Numbered from the stretch's first letter, positions 39,403 through 48,488 are shown. The stretch: 64,000 bases of DNA from CADEED01 sp043747835 (GCA_043747835.1 JAYTOK010000060.1:106209-170208); one strand, 5' to 3'. The notes: generated by a model from the letters alone, not told the origin. Numbers and translations are program-made.

Positions 39403-40044
39403 ATGCAAGGTCCCGGAGATTTCGAAGTATCCCGGCGCGATGTTCTGAAACTGGGAGCCGCCGCGACGGCCGTGCCGCTGGTCGCGAAGGGCCAGGCCGC
39501 CGCCGCCGACGCGCCGGTCAGCACGCAGGTCACGCTCAACGTCAACGGCCGCGCGCACGCGCTCAAGATCGACACGCGCACCTCGCTGCTCGACGCGCTG
39601 CGCGAACACCTGCAACTCACCGGCACGAAGAAGGGCTGCGACCACGGCCAATGCGGCGCCTGCACGGTGCTCGTGAACGGCCGGCGCATCAACTCCTGTC
39701 TGACCCTCGCCGTCATGCACGAAGGCGATCGCGTCACGACCATCGAAGGTCTCGGCACGCCCGGCAAGATGCACGCGATGCAGACGGCGTTCGTGAAGCA
39801 CGACGGCTTCCAGTGCGGTTACTGCACCCCCGGCCAGATCTGCTCCGCGGTCGGCATGCTCGGCGAGATCAAGGCGAACGTTCCTAGCTACGCGACCGAC
39901 GATCTGAACAAACCCGCGCAGGTCACGAACGCCGAGATCCGCGAGCGCATGAGCGGCAACCTCTGCCGCTGCGGCGCGTACTCCAACATCGCCGAGGCGA
40001 TCGCCGAAGTCGCGGGCGTTCCCGCCGCCGGGAGGAGCGCATGA
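39403..40044 (+). CDS. paoA: Aldehyde oxidoreductase, 2Fe-2S subunit
   Basis: The 213-residue iron-sulphur subunit of a xanthine-oxidase-family enzyme starts at ATG 39403, with GGAGAG upstream. A twin-arginine signal (SRRDVLKLG, residues 10-18) shows export of the folded complex to the periplasm. The plant-type cluster motif CDHGQCGACTVLVNGRRINSC and the second cluster motif CGYCTPGQ...CRCG are complete. It is the first gene of paoABC, with ATGA overlaps to the next genes. In E. coli the complex oxidises aromatic aldehydes to acids. Confidence 0.93.
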   Translation: MQGPGDFEVSRRDVLKLGAAATAVPLVAKGQAAAADAPVSTQVTLNVNGRAHALKIDTRTSLLDALREHLQLTGTKKGCDHGQCGACTVLVNGRRINSCLTLAVMHEGDRVTTIEGLGTPGKMHAMQTAFVKHDGFQCGYCTPGQICSAVGMLGEIKANVPSYATDDLNKPAQVTNAEIRERMSGNLCRCGAYSNIAEAIAEVAGVPAAGRSA

Positions 40045-40997
40045 AGCCCTTCGAATACGAAAAGGCGAAGACACCCGCTGCCGCTGCCGCCGCGGTCGCG
40101 AAGAATCCGGCCGCGAAGTTCATCGCGGGCGGCACCAACCTGCTCGATCTCATGAAGCTCGAGATCGAATCGCCGACGCATCTCATCGACGTGAACTGCC
40201 TTGCGCTCGACAAGGTCGAGGTCACGCCCGACGGTGGCTTGCGCATCGGCGCGCTCGTGCGCAACACGGACCTCGCCGCGGACGAGCGTGTCCGCAAGGA
40301 ATATCCGCTGCTCTCCCGCGCCTTGTTGGCCGGCGCGTCCGGGCAGTTGCGCAACCGCGCGACGACGGCGGGCAATCTCCTGCAACGCACGCGCTGCGCG
40401 TATTTCTACGACACGAACCAGGCCTGCAACAAGCGCAGCCCCGGCAGCGGCTGCGCGGCGCTCGGTGGCTTCAGCCGTCAGCTCGCGGTGATCGGCGGTA
40501 GTTCGGCGTGCATCGCGACGCATCCGTCGGATATGGCAATCGCCATGCGGGCGCTCGACGCGACGGTGCACACGGTTCAGCCGAGCGGCGCCGAGCGGCA
40601 CATCGCGATCGAGGATTTCCACAAACTCCCCGGCGACACGCCGCAGGTCGAGAACGCGCTGCTGGCTGGCGAGCTCATCACGTCGGTGACGCTGCCGAAG
40701 CCGATCGGCGGCAAACAGCTGTATCACAAGGTGCGCGATCGCTCCTCGTACGCGTTCGCGCTGGTGTCGGTGGCGCTGGTCTTGCATCCGGACGGCAGCG
40801 GCCGTGTCGCCGTCGGCGGCATCGCGCCGAAGCCCTGGCGCATGGAAGCGGCCGAGCGTGAGCTGCAGAGCGGCGCGAAAGTCGTCACGCAGCAACTGCT
40901 CGCGGACGCGAAGCCCACGCACGACAACGAATTCAAGATCACGCTGGTCGAACGCACGCTCGAAGCCACGCTGGCCGATGCGAGGAGCGCGTCATGA
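40041..40997 (+). CDS. paoB: Aldehyde oxidoreductase, FAD subunit
   Basis: The 318-residue subunit has the FAD loop KFIAGGTNLLDLMK (about 28-41) and ATTAGNLLQRTRC. An insertion with three or four cysteines (TRCAYFY, QACNK, SGCAAL, SSACIA) matches the extra [4Fe-4S] cluster known from E. coli PaoB. It overlaps paoA and paoC by four bases each (ATGA), so the three subunits are made in fixed ratio. Length is normal for the family. Confidence 0.92.
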   Translation: MKPFEYEKAKTPAAAAAAVAKNPAAKFIAGGTNLLDLMKLEIESPTHLIDVNCLALDKVEVTPDGGLRIGALVRNTDLAADERVRKEYPLLSRALLAGASGQLRNRATTAGNLLQRTRCAYFYDTNQACNKRSPGSGCAALGGFSRQLAVIGGSSACIATHPSDMAIAMRALDATVHTVQPSGAERHIAIEDFHKLPGDTPQVENALLAGELITSVTLPKPIGGKQLYHKVRDRSSYAFALVSVALVLHPDGSGRVAVGGIAPKPWRMEAAERELQSGAKVVTQQLLADAKPTHDNEFKITLVERTLEATLADARSAS

Positions 40998-43210
40998 AAT
41001 TCGATACACCGGCAACGAAGAATCCGATCGATCGCAAGAAGGTCATCGGCAAGTCGACGGATCGCTACGAGGGCAAGGCGAAGACCACGGGCACCGCGAA
41101 GTACGCCTACGAGTGGCACGATATCGCGCCGAAACCCGCGTACGGCTACGTCCTCGGCGCAGGGATAGCGAAGGGCCGCATCGCCTCGATGGACACGAGC
41201 GCCGCGGAGTCCGCGCCCGGCGTGTTCGCGGTGGTCACCGCGCAGAACGCGGGGCCGCTCGGCAAAGGCAACTTCAACAAGGTCAAACTACTGGCCGGGC
41301 CCGAGGTGCAGCACTACCACCAGGCCGTCGCCGTCGTCGTCGCGCGCAGCTTCGAGGAGGCACGCGCGGCCGCGGGCAAGATCAAGGTTCGATACACGAC
41401 GGAGCCGGGCGCTTACGATCTCGCGAAGGCGAAAGATTCCGCGATCACCCCGCCGCCCAGTTGGGGCGGGCCGTCCGACACGGCCGTCGGCGACTTCGCG
41501 GGCGCGTTCGCGTCCGCGCCGTTCAAGGTCGATGCCACGTACACGACGCCCGACCACACGCACGCGATGATGGAGCCGTTCGCGTCCATCGCGGCGTGGA
41601 AGGGCGACCAGCTCACGGTGTGGACGTCCAACCAGATGATCGCCTGGTCGGTGGCCGACATGGCGAAGACGCTCGGCATGCCGCCGGAGAAAGTGCGACT
41701 CGTGTCGCCGTACATCGGCGGCGGGTTCGGCGGGAAGTTGTGGATTCGCGCGGACGCGGTGCTCGCGGCGCTCGGCTCGCGCGCGACGAAGCGGCCCGTG
41801 AAGGTGTCGCTGCAGCGACCGCTCATGGCCAACAACACCGTGCATCGTCCCGCGACGATCCAGCGTGTGCGCCTGGGCGCGACGCCCGACGGCAAGATCA
41901 CCGCGTTCGCGCACGAAACCTGGTCGGGCGACGTGCCCGGCGGCGGTGCGGAGATGGGAGTGCTCGCCTCGCGCGCGTTGTATGCCGGCGCGAATCGACT
42001 CACGACGACGCGGCTCGCGACGCTCGATCTGCCGGAAGGCAACGCGATGCGCGCGCCCGGCGATGCGCCGGGATCGATGGCGTTCGAAGTCGCGGTCGAT
42101 GAGCTCGCGGAAGCGCTGAAGATGGACCCGGTGCAACTGCGCGTCTTGAACGACACGCAGGTGAATCCGGAGAAGCCGGCGCAGACGTATTCCGTGCGCA
42201 AACTGGTCGATTGTTTGCGCGTCGGTGCCGAGAAGTTCGGCTGGAGCAAGCGCAATGCGCAGCCCGGCAAGGTGCGCGACGGCCGGTGGTTAGTCGGCCA
42301 GGGCGTCGCGACGGCGTATCGCGGCGCGCCGACGCTGAATTCCGCGGCGCGCGTGCGGCTCGATGCGCGCGGGATCGTCACCGTCGAAACCGACATGACG
42401 GACATCGGCACCGGCAGCTACACCGTCCTCGCGCAAACGGCGGCGGAGATGATGGGTGTTTCGCTGGACAAGGTCGTCGTGCATCTGGGCGACTCGAAGT
42501 TTCCGGTGTCGTGCGGCTCGGGTGGGCAGTTCGGCGCCGTGAGCGCGACTTCCGGCGTGTACGCGGCCTGCGTGAAGCTGCGGGAAGCTGTCGCGAAGAA
42601 GTTAGGGATGGACGTCGCGACGGCCGACTTCACCGACGGCGTCGTGGTCGCGGGTTCGCGGCGTGTGCCGCTCGGCGAAGCGGCGGGCGAGGCCGGTCTC
42701 GTCGCCGAGGACAAGATCGAGTTCGCGAGCGATCCGAACAAGCACCTGCACTACACCTTCGGCGCGCACTTCGTCGAGGTCGCGGTGGACTCGCTGACGG
42801 CGGAGGTGCGCGTTCGGCGCATGCTCGCGGTGTGTTCGGCCGGGCGGATCCTGAATCCGAAGGCCGCGCGAAATCAGATCATCGGCGCGATGACGATGGG
42901 AGTCGGCGCAGCGCTCATGGAAGACCTCGTCGTCGACAAGAAGCTGGGGTTCTTCGTGAACCACGATCTCGCGGGGTATGAAGTCCCGGTGCATGCGGAC
43001 ATCCCGCACCAGGAATGCATCTTCCTCGACGACGAGGATCCGACGCTGTCGCCGATGAAGGCGATGGGCGTGGGCGAACTCGGCATCTGCGGCGTGTCGG
43101 CGGCGGTCGCGAACGCGATCTACAACGCGACGGGTGTGCGGGTGCGGGAGTATCCGATCACGCTGGACAAGCTGCTGACGAAAATGGGGCCAGGCCCCAT
43201 TTCTGCCTAG
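40994..43210 (+). CDS. paoC: Aldehyde oxidoreductase, molybdenum-binding subunit
   Basis: The 738-residue catalytic subunit carries the molybdopterin domains of the xanthine-oxidase family: PYIGGGFGGKLW, RAPGDAPGSMAFE, GSGGQFGAVSATSG and the catalytic Glu in MGVGELGICG near the C-terminus. It is expected to bind molybdopterin-cytosine dinucleotide. A PaoD maturation factor is not adjacent. The last codons (KMGPGPISA) are written in the palindromic repeat at 43182, and the stop overlaps the convergent hipA stop by four bases. The insertion has thus set both C-termini. Confidence 0.93.
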   Translation: MKFDTPATKNPIDRKKVIGKSTDRYEGKAKTTGTAKYAYEWHDIAPKPAYGYVLGAGIAKGRIASMDTSAAESAPGVFAVVTAQNAGPLGKGNFNKVKLLAGPEVQHYHQAVAVVVARSFEEARAAAGKIKVRYTTEPGAYDLAKAKDSAITPPPSWGGPSDTAVGDFAGAFASAPFKVDATYTTPDHTHAMMEPFASIAAWKGDQLTVWTSNQMIAWSVADMAKTLGMPPEKVRLVSPYIGGGFGGKLWIRADAVLAALGSRATKRPVKVSLQRPLMANNTVHRPATIQRVRLGATPDGKITAFAHETWSGDVPGGGAEMGVLASRALYAGANRLTTTRLATLDLPEGNAMRAPGDAPGSMAFEVAVDELAEALKMDPVQLRVLNDTQVNPEKPAQTYSVRKLVDCLRVGAEKFGWSKRNAQPGKVRDGRWLVGQGVATAYRGAPTLNSAARVRLDARGIVTVETDMTDIGTGSYTVLAQTAAEMMGVSLDKVVVHLGDSKFPVSCGSGGQFGAVSATSGVYAACVKLREAVAKKLGMDVATADFTDGVVVAGSRRVPLGEAAGEAGLVAEDKIEFASDPNKHLHYTFGAHFVEVAVDSLTAEVRVRRMLAVCSAGRILNPKAARNQIIGAMTMGVGAALMEDLVVDKKLGFFVNHDLAGYEVPVHADIPHQECIFLDDEDPTLSPMKAMGVGELGICGVSAAVANAIYNATGVRVREYPITLDKLLTKMGPGPISA

Positions 43211-43240
43211 CGTAGTTTGGAGCCAGACCCCAGGAGACGG
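43182..43240. repeat. AAATGGGGC-CAG-GCCCCATTT repeat plus GGAGCCAGACCCC unit
   Basis: A perfect 9-bp inverted repeat (43182-43202) is followed by a second unit TTTGGAGCCAGACCCCAGGA. Together they encode the last residues and stops of both paoC and hipA. Confidence 0.7.
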
Positions 43241-44541
43241 GCCTGCTTGCGCATGCCGTCGAGGATGCTGTCGAGTAGCGGCTGCGGGAAGCCGCGCGGC
43301 AAGCCGCGTTGCACGGCGTCGATGACGCGCGGCGTGTCGCTCACGAAGTCTGCGACGAGTTTCCCGGCTTGGGCGCTGAGCTTCAGGCGTTTGGCGAGCT
43401 CGTCGAAGTGCCGACGCTGAACTTCCTTTACCTTGTAATGCCATCCGCTGGATCCGGGCAGCGCCATCGCGAGCTTGATTTTCTGCAGGGGAATCTGGCG
43501 CGCGCGGCCGCCAATCACCGGCCAGGCTGACAGTACATCGTAGAGAGGAGTCGACCGATACGCGCCCCTCGGCAGCATTCGAATGCTGAAGTTCTTCGCG
43601 TGACCATCGGGCGCCGCGAGAAGATAGAAAAGCATCTGCGATTTGAAGAACGCTTCGAGGTCCGCTGTACGTTCGACGGACGCGTCCAGAATTCGTGCGA
43701 TGTCGACGACACCCGGGCCGCCATCGGACTGATACTTCTTGAAGTTGGGTAATCCTGTCGCCTGGCACATGTCTTCCTGCATCAGGCGCAACCAGAATTT
43801 TCCACTCGAGTGCAGGACGCGGTCGAAGCGTTCCACGACCAGGACCTTTCGCGCGCCAAACTGTTCGATCTCGCAGTTCGCGATCGGCAGGCCGAATTCC
43901 GCGGCAATCCGGGAGCACAGCCATTCGTTTTCCACGGATGTGCTCATGTCCGCCTGGCCGTTCGCTACCAGACCGAGCGGAAGCTTGAAGATGTGAGTCG
44001 TGGGTGTAGAGCCCAAGGGACGGCACCACTTTCCGTTCTTCTTGAGAAAGGCTGTTTTCTCTTGCGCGCCGGCAATGGAGATGCGGAATTCAGTCGCGTC
44101 GACGCCGAAAGTCTTTGGTGAAACGACAGCGGCGAGAGCGTCTTCGATTTGTCTGTCGGATAGCGAGGTTGCCTCGATCGTCTCGACGCTCGAAGGTTCT
44201 TCGTCGATCGGCAGGAGCTGGATCGCGCCGACACAGTCGCGACCCACAGCGCTCAGCAGATCGAAGGGCGTCCGGGATTTCGTCTGAAAGCGTTCCTGGA
44301 TTCGCTTGCGGATGTTTTCGCTGTCCGGCAGCAGGTTGTCGAAGTAGGCCTCGACGGACGTGCCTGTGTGGGGAATGGGTTCGGCCGGCAGAGGTAGCGA
44401 TAGTGAAAGAGGGCGGGCATCGTCTCTCGACATCCATGCCTCGTCGTACTCGAACTCGGTGGCCTTGCGCGCCGGCCAACGCCAGGTTCCGACTCGTACG
44501 CCGTTGGTCCACACCGAAAGTTCACGGTTGTTGCGAGCCAT
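43207..44541 (-). CDS. hipA: HipA-type serine/threonine kinase toxin
   Basis: The 444-residue protein matches HipA in length and motifs: N-terminal LSVWTNGVRVGTWRW, ATP loop ISIAGAQEKTAF (about 154-165), catalytic PDGHAKNFS (about 311) and metal-site YDVLSAWP. HipA kinases phosphorylate glutamyl-tRNA synthetase or related targets, causing growth arrest and persistence. Active-site residues are intact. It lies 3 nt behind hipB in a hipBA operon with a long inverted-repeat operator. Its final residues (GSGSKLR) are encoded inside a palindromic repeat. Confidence 0.93.
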   Translation of the reverse strand: MARNNRELSVWTNGVRVGTWRWPARKATEFEYDEAWMSRDDARPLSLSLPLPAEPIPHTGTSVEAYFDNLLPDSENIRKRIQERFQTKSRTPFDLLSAVGRDCVGAIQLLPIDEEPSSVETIEATSLSDRQIEDALAAVVSPKTFGVDATEFRISIAGAQEKTAFLKKNGKWCRPLGSTPTTHIFKLPLGLVANGQADMSTSVENEWLCSRIAAEFGLPIANCEIEQFGARKVLVVERFDRVLHSSGKFWLRLMQEDMCQATGLPNFKKYQSDGGPGVVDIARILDASVERTADLEAFFKSQMLFYLLAAPDGHAKNFSIRMLPRGAYRSTPLYDVLSAWPVIGGRARQIPLQKIKLAMALPGSSGWHYKVKEVQRRHFDELAKRLKLSAQAGKLVADFVSDTPRVIDAVQRGLPRGFPQPLLDSILDGMRKQARLLGSGSKLR

Positions 44542-44544
44542 CGG

Positions 44545-44787
44545 TTACCACTCGACCTTGGTGGGTGGAGTGCCGCGGCTCCTGTCCACGTTCATCTGCA
44601 ATCCGAGAATGCTCATCAGCGTGAGCATCTGCGCGACGGTCAGCACCTCGGGATTCGACTCGAGTTGCGAGAGACGGCTCTGGCTCACGCCGAGTTGCGA
44701 TGCGACGGCTGCCTGAGAGAGCTTCAGGTGTTTGCGTCTGCTTCGAAACGCGGTTCCGATCTGCGTTGGCGTGCGAATTGGGTTCAT
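44545..44787 (-). CDS. hipB: HipB-type XRE antitoxin
   Basis: The 80-residue repressor (ATG 44787; an ATG-less extension upstream crosses the operator) has a Cro/C1 helix-turn-helix LKLSQAAVASQLGVSQSRLSQLE (about 22-44). It ends with a beta-strand MLTLMSILGLQMNVDR typical of HipB dimers. It precedes hipA by 3 nt. Its binding site is almost certainly the inverted repeat at 44790-44840. No strong Shine-Dalgarno is visible, so the mRNA may be nearly leaderless. Confidence 0.9.
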   Translation of the reverse strand: MNPIRTPTQIGTAFRSRRKHLKLSQAAVASQLGVSQSRLSQLESNPEVLTVAQMLTLMSILGLQMNVDRSRGTPPTKVEW

Positions 44788-44789
44788 GT

Positions 44790-44843
44790 CATTTATCAGT
44801 AATGGCAATAGACGCACTATATTGCCATTGCTAATAAATGCAA
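44790..44843 (-). promoter_or_regulatory. hipBA promoter and inverted-repeat operator
   Basis: Two 21-bp arms (44790-44810 and 44820-44840) match as inverted repeats at 19 of 21 positions, with core ATGGCAATA. On the minus strand TTGCAT, a 16-bp spacer and TATAGT form a promoter whose spacer is one operator arm. Confidence 0.65.
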
Positions 44844-44906
44844 GATATGAGTATCAGGAATACTCCGCAGATCCCGACCCACACTCTATATATAGGGGGA
44901 GAGCGG

Positions 44907-44948
44907 AAAAGGGGTCAGATCAATAGATCTGACCCCGGATCTGACCCC
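44907..44948. repeat. GGGGTCAGAT...ATCTGACCCC repeat with a third half-unit
   Basis: GGGGTCAGAT (44911-44920) pairs with ATCTGACCCC (44927-44936). GGATCTGACCCC (44937-44948) repeats the right half. The element encodes the C-terminus and stop of the gene at 44920-45327. Confidence 0.75.
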
Positions 44949-45327
44949 GCGCCCGCCACTCCAGCACCGCGAGAACCAACACCGCCGCGGCCTGCGCCAC
45001 GATGAACGCGAGTCCCAGCGTCGTGACCTCGAGCATCAGCACGACCGCGATGCTCGCGATCACCCAGGCCGCATTCCCCACGATGACGAATGCGACGAGC
45101 GGCTTCGCCAGCGTCTTCGCGGCAAGCGCCATCAGCGCCGCGCACGGGAGCAGCGCGACACCCGCGTAAAAGAGCAGCGACTGCGGCAATCCGAGCAATG
45201 CCGCGAGCGGCGCCGCGGCAGCGATCAGCAGCAGGCCGAACACGAAGCAGGTGAGGGCGTCGACGACGAGCAACTGTTTGAGCGTGAAGCCGCGCGCGGG
45301 CTGGGCGGTGGCGAATGCGTGTTCCAT
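44920..45327 (-). CDS. Small four-helix integral membrane protein
   Basis: The 135-residue protein (ATG 45327, GGAGG upstream) has four membrane helices: LLVVDALTCFVFGLLLIAAA, FYAGVALLPCAALMALAA, VAFVIVGNAAWVIASIAVVL and FIVAQAAAVLVLAVLEW. The family is not assigned; similar unnamed proteins are common in proteobacteria. The native protein probably ended near LEWRA. The last residues RGQIRGQIY are a direct translation of the repeated GGGGTCAGATC units, so the present C-terminus came from repeat insertion. Confidence 0.75.
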   Translation of the reverse strand: MEHAFATAQPARGFTLKQLLVVDALTCFVFGLLLIAAAAPLAALLGLPQSLLFYAGVALLPCAALMALAAKTLAKPLVAFVIVGNAAWVIASIAVVLMLEVTTLGLAFIVAQAAAVLVLAVLEWRARGQIRGQIY

Positions 45328-45425
45328 GGGACCTCCTTCGATGACGTGGGCCAATCATGAAGTCCGCGGATCAGCGCGCCAACTACCTTGCAGGTAATGG
45401 CGCACGGCCTGCGAGCGGCGATCTC

Positions 45426-47789
45426 TCAGGGCACGAGGCGCAGCACGCCCGTCGCTCCCCCGACGCGTTTCATGCGCCTCTCCGCGGCCTCGGCCACCAA
45501 CCCACGCAGCGCGCTTTCCGAAATCGGCTTCGTGAAATGCCGGTCGAAACCCGCTTCACGCGCGCGCGTCTTGTCGGCCTCCTGGCCCCAGCCGGTCACC
45601 GCCGCGATCACGGTGTCGGCGCCGGGCGCCATGGAGCGCAACGCCCGCGCGACGTCGTAACCGTTCATCTGCGGCATGCCGATGTCGAGCAACACGAGAT
45701 GCGGACGGAAAGTTTCGAACAGACGCAATGCCGTCGGGCCGTCGTAAACCGCGCGTGTTTCCTGGCCCGAGGCCTGGAGCATCAGCGCGAGACTGTCGGC
45801 GGCATCGACGTTGTCGTCGACGACGAGCACGCGTACCGCATCCGTGAATTTTCCATCCGTCGCTTCTTCGGCGCTTGCCGCGGTCAACGGCGACGCGCTG
45901 ACGGGAATGCGCACGCTGAATTCGGCGCCGCGACCCACTCCTTCGCTGCGCGCCTGAACGCGACCGCCGTGGAGCTCGACGATGCGGCGCACGAGCGCCA
46001 GGCCCACCCCGAGCCCGCCCAGCGCGGAACCGGAATTCGGCTCGAGCTGGATGAACAGGTCGAACACGCGATCGAGCGACTCGCGCGGAATGCCTTTGCC
46101 CGTGTCGCGCACGCGAATCTCGACCTGTCCTTCGTGCATGCTCGCGAGCAACGTGATCGTGCCTTGCGAGGGCGTGTACTTCGCGGCGTTGTTGAGCAGA
46201 TTCACGACAACCTGCTGCAGGCGCATCGGATCGGCGTGGACGGGGATTGGAACGTGGCCGGTGTCCACGTCGAGCGTGTGCAGACGCGCTTCGATGAGCG
46301 GGAGACTGGTTTCGACGGCGCGCTGCAGGATCTCGCGCAGGTCGAGCGTTTCCTTCTCGATCGTGAATTGGCCGCGCGCGACGCGATTCACGTCGAGTAG
46401 TTCGTCGATGATGCGCGCGAGCTGGGCGCTCTGGCGTTCGATCGTCTGGCGCATCGTCTCGACGATGGGGTCCTGGATGTTGCGCCGTTGCATGAGCGCG
46501 ACGGCGTTGCGGATCGGCGCGAGCGGATTGCGCAGCTCGTGCGCGAGCATCGCGATGAACTCGTGCATCTTCTGCGCGGTCTCCGCGAGCGATTCGGCGT
46601 GGCGGCGCTGCGTCAGATCCTGGGTGACGATGTAGAAGGTCGCACCCGTGCCCTCGACGCTCGGCAACTTGCCGATGACGCTGTTGGCCCAGAACTGCGA
46701 GCCATCCTTGCGGACGCGCCAGCCTTCCTCGTTGACGCGGTTGCCATCGCCCGCGCGGATGAGTTGCTGCCACGGCTTGTTGGAGGAGATGTCCTCCGGC
46801 GGATACAGGTGTGAAAAATGCCGGCCGACGATTTCGCTGGCCGCGAACCCCGTGATTCGCTCCGCGCCCATGTTCCAGCTGTTGATGAACCCCTGGTCGT
46901 CCACGGTGAGGATCGAATAGTCGATGACGCTTTCGACGAGCAGGCGCACCCGCTCCTCGCTCTGGCGCAGCGTGTTCTCGTGCTTGCGCCGCTCAGTGAG
47001 GTCGCGCGTGATCTTCGAGAAGCCCATCAGCACGCCGGTCGGATTGCGCAACGCCGTGAGGACCACGCTCGCCCAGAAGCGGGTGCCATCCTTGCGGACG
47101 CGCCAATCTTCGTCCTCGAAACGACCCTCGATCATCGCCGTTTGCAGCTCGAGCTCCGCGAGATCGCGTTCGCGGCCATCCTGCGGATAGAAGGAGGAAA
47201 GGTGTTCGCCGATGGCTTCGACGGCTTCGTATCCCATGATCTGCTGCGCGCCCGCGTTCCAGGTCGTCACGTGGCCTTCAGTGTCGAGCATGAAGATGGC
47301 GTAGTCGCGCACGCCTTCGACGAGCGAACGGAAGCGGGCTTCGTTCTGCCGCAGGGATTCTTCGTGGCGCCGGCGTTCCGTGAGATCGCGCGTCACTTTG
47401 GCGTAGCCGATCAACGTCTGATCGGCGCCGCGTAGCGCGGTGATGATGACGTTGGCCCAGAACCGCGAACCATCCTTGCGGATACGCCAGCCTTCGTCTT
47501 CGAAACGACCATCCTGTGCGGCGCCCGTGAGCTCGCGCTCGGGAAGTCCGGACGCGATGGACTCCGGTGGATAGAACCGCGAGAAATGTACTCCGACGAT
47601 TTCGCTGGCCTTCCAGCCCTTGATCGCTTCCGCGCCGCGATTCCACGTCGTGACCCGGCCGTCGGTGTCCAGGATCAACATCGCGTAGTCGCGAACCGAT
47701 TCGACGAAGACGCGGAATTGATCTTCGCCAGGCGCGTTGCGCGCGACCGGCGCCGGGGTGCCGGAATTGTTAGGAGGCGGGCGACTCAT
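45426..47789 (-). CDS. Hybrid sensor histidine kinase with three PAS domains and a receiver
   Basis: The 787-residue cytoplasmic protein has three PAS/PAC domains (about 22-140, 150-268, 278-395), each with a W(N)xGAExIxG-like core and an RKDGxxFWA PAC motif. A HisKA domain follows with phospho-acceptor His417 in MLAHELRNPL, an HATPase domain (N-box LLNNAAKYT, GGLGVGLALV) and a C-terminal receiver (about 650-770; DDN, Asp in LLDIGMPQMNG, Lys in FTKPI). No membrane helix is present, so it senses internal signals. The three PAS domains look like recent internal duplications. The output partner is unknown; the CheB/CheR kinase at 48776 has a similar tail. Confidence 0.93.
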   Translation of the reverse strand: MSRPPPNNSGTPAPVARNAPGEDQFRVFVESVRDYAMLILDTDGRVTTWNRGAEAIKGWKASEIVGVHFSRFYPPESIASGLPERELTGAAQDGRFEDEGWRIRKDGSRFWANVIITALRGADQTLIGYAKVTRDLTERRRHEESLRQNEARFRSLVEGVRDYAIFMLDTEGHVTTWNAGAQQIMGYEAVEAIGEHLSSFYPQDGRERDLAELELQTAMIEGRFEDEDWRVRKDGTRFWASVVLTALRNPTGVLMGFSKITRDLTERRKHENTLRQSEERVRLLVESVIDYSILTVDDQGFINSWNMGAERITGFAASEIVGRHFSHLYPPEDISSNKPWQQLIRAGDGNRVNEEGWRVRKDGSQFWANSVIGKLPSVEGTGATFYIVTQDLTQRRHAESLAETAQKMHEFIAMLAHELRNPLAPIRNAVALMQRRNIQDPIVETMRQTIERQSAQLARIIDELLDVNRVARGQFTIEKETLDLREILQRAVETSLPLIEARLHTLDVDTGHVPIPVHADPMRLQQVVVNLLNNAAKYTPSQGTITLLASMHEGQVEIRVRDTGKGIPRESLDRVFDLFIQLEPNSGSALGGLGVGLALVRRIVELHGGRVQARSEGVGRGAEFSVRIPVSASPLTAASAEEATDGKFTDAVRVLVVDDNVDAADSLALMLQASGQETRAVYDGPTALRLFETFRPHLVLLDIGMPQMNGYDVARALRSMAPGADTVIAAVTGWGQEADKTRAREAGFDRHFTKPISESALRGLVAEAAERRMKRVGGATGVLRLVP

Positions 47790-47860
47790 CTAACAGGGAG
47801 CATCGTGCCTCCCGTCGAGAATTGATGTAGTCGTCGTCCTACGCGGATCGCGAGGGTCCG

Positions 47861-47902
47861 AAAACCAGCGCCGCGGCGCGGCCGGATGCCGCGGCGCTGG
47901 TT
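47861..47902 (-). terminator. Intrinsic terminator of the hemerythrin gene
   Basis: AACCAGCGCCGCGGC (47863-47877) pairs perfectly with GCCGCGGCGCTGGTT (47888-47902). On the minus strand the stem is followed by TTTTCGG. It lies 14 nt behind the hemerythrin stop. Confidence 0.8.
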
Positions 47903-47915
47903 CCGAACTACCGGA

Positions 47916-48488
47916 TCAGCCCGAGCGTGCCATGCGTCCGACCTGCGCATTGCCCGCCTTGCGCCGCGCGCCGGGGGACATCTCACCTTCCGGATCGTCT
48001 TCGCCTTGAAGCTCCAGCTTGCGGTTCTTCATGCGCTCGCCGAGTGCCTCGAGGTCCATGTCGGAATCGCGCGCCTCGGCGAACATGCCGCCCGGCTGCT
48101 CTTCTTCCTTCACGTGGTGCTTGATCATCTCGGAGAGCACCTTGACCTTGGCGTCGTAGTACTCGTCGTCCGGGCTCGTCGCTTCGATCTGCTTGATCAG
48201 AGCCTTCGCAGCGTCGTGCTCGATCTCCGCCTCGTGATGCAGACCCTTGTCTTCGGTCGCCTCGAGGAACGCGGGATAGAAGATTTCCTCTTCGATCCGC
48301 GTGTGCACGGTCAGCGCCTTGCAGATTTTCGTCGCGAGCTCGAGCTTGCGGTCACCGGATCTTGCCTTCTCGAACTGTTCGAACCAGTCCTCGACCTGGC
48401 GGTGATCCGCCTTGAGCAGCGCGATCGCGTCGTTGCTCTTCGCGGACTTCTTCGCCTTCGATTTTGATTTCACTTTTGCCTTCGGCAT
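47916..48488 (-). CDS. Hemerythrin HHE-domain protein
   Basis: The 190-residue protein starts at ATG 48488 with GGAGG 7 nt upstream. A Lys/Ser-rich N-terminus (PKAKVKSKSKAKKSAKS) precedes an HHE four-helix bundle with iron ligands in ALLKADHRQVEDWF, VHTRIEEEIFYP, HHEAEIEHD and MIKHHVKEEE. Such proteins bind a di-iron centre and respond to oxygen, nitric oxide or peroxide. The C-terminus is acidic then basic. It is divergent from the CheB/CheR-kinase gene and has its own terminator. Confidence 0.92.
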   Translation of the reverse strand: MPKAKVKSKSKAKKSAKSNDAIALLKADHRQVEDWFEQFEKARSGDRKLELATKICKALTVHTRIEEEIFYPAFLEATEDKGLHHEAEIEHDAAKALIKQIEATSPDDEYYDAKVKVLSEMIKHHVKEEEQPGGMFAEARDSDMDLEALGERMKNRKLELQGEDDPEGEMSPGARRKAGNAQVGRMARSG

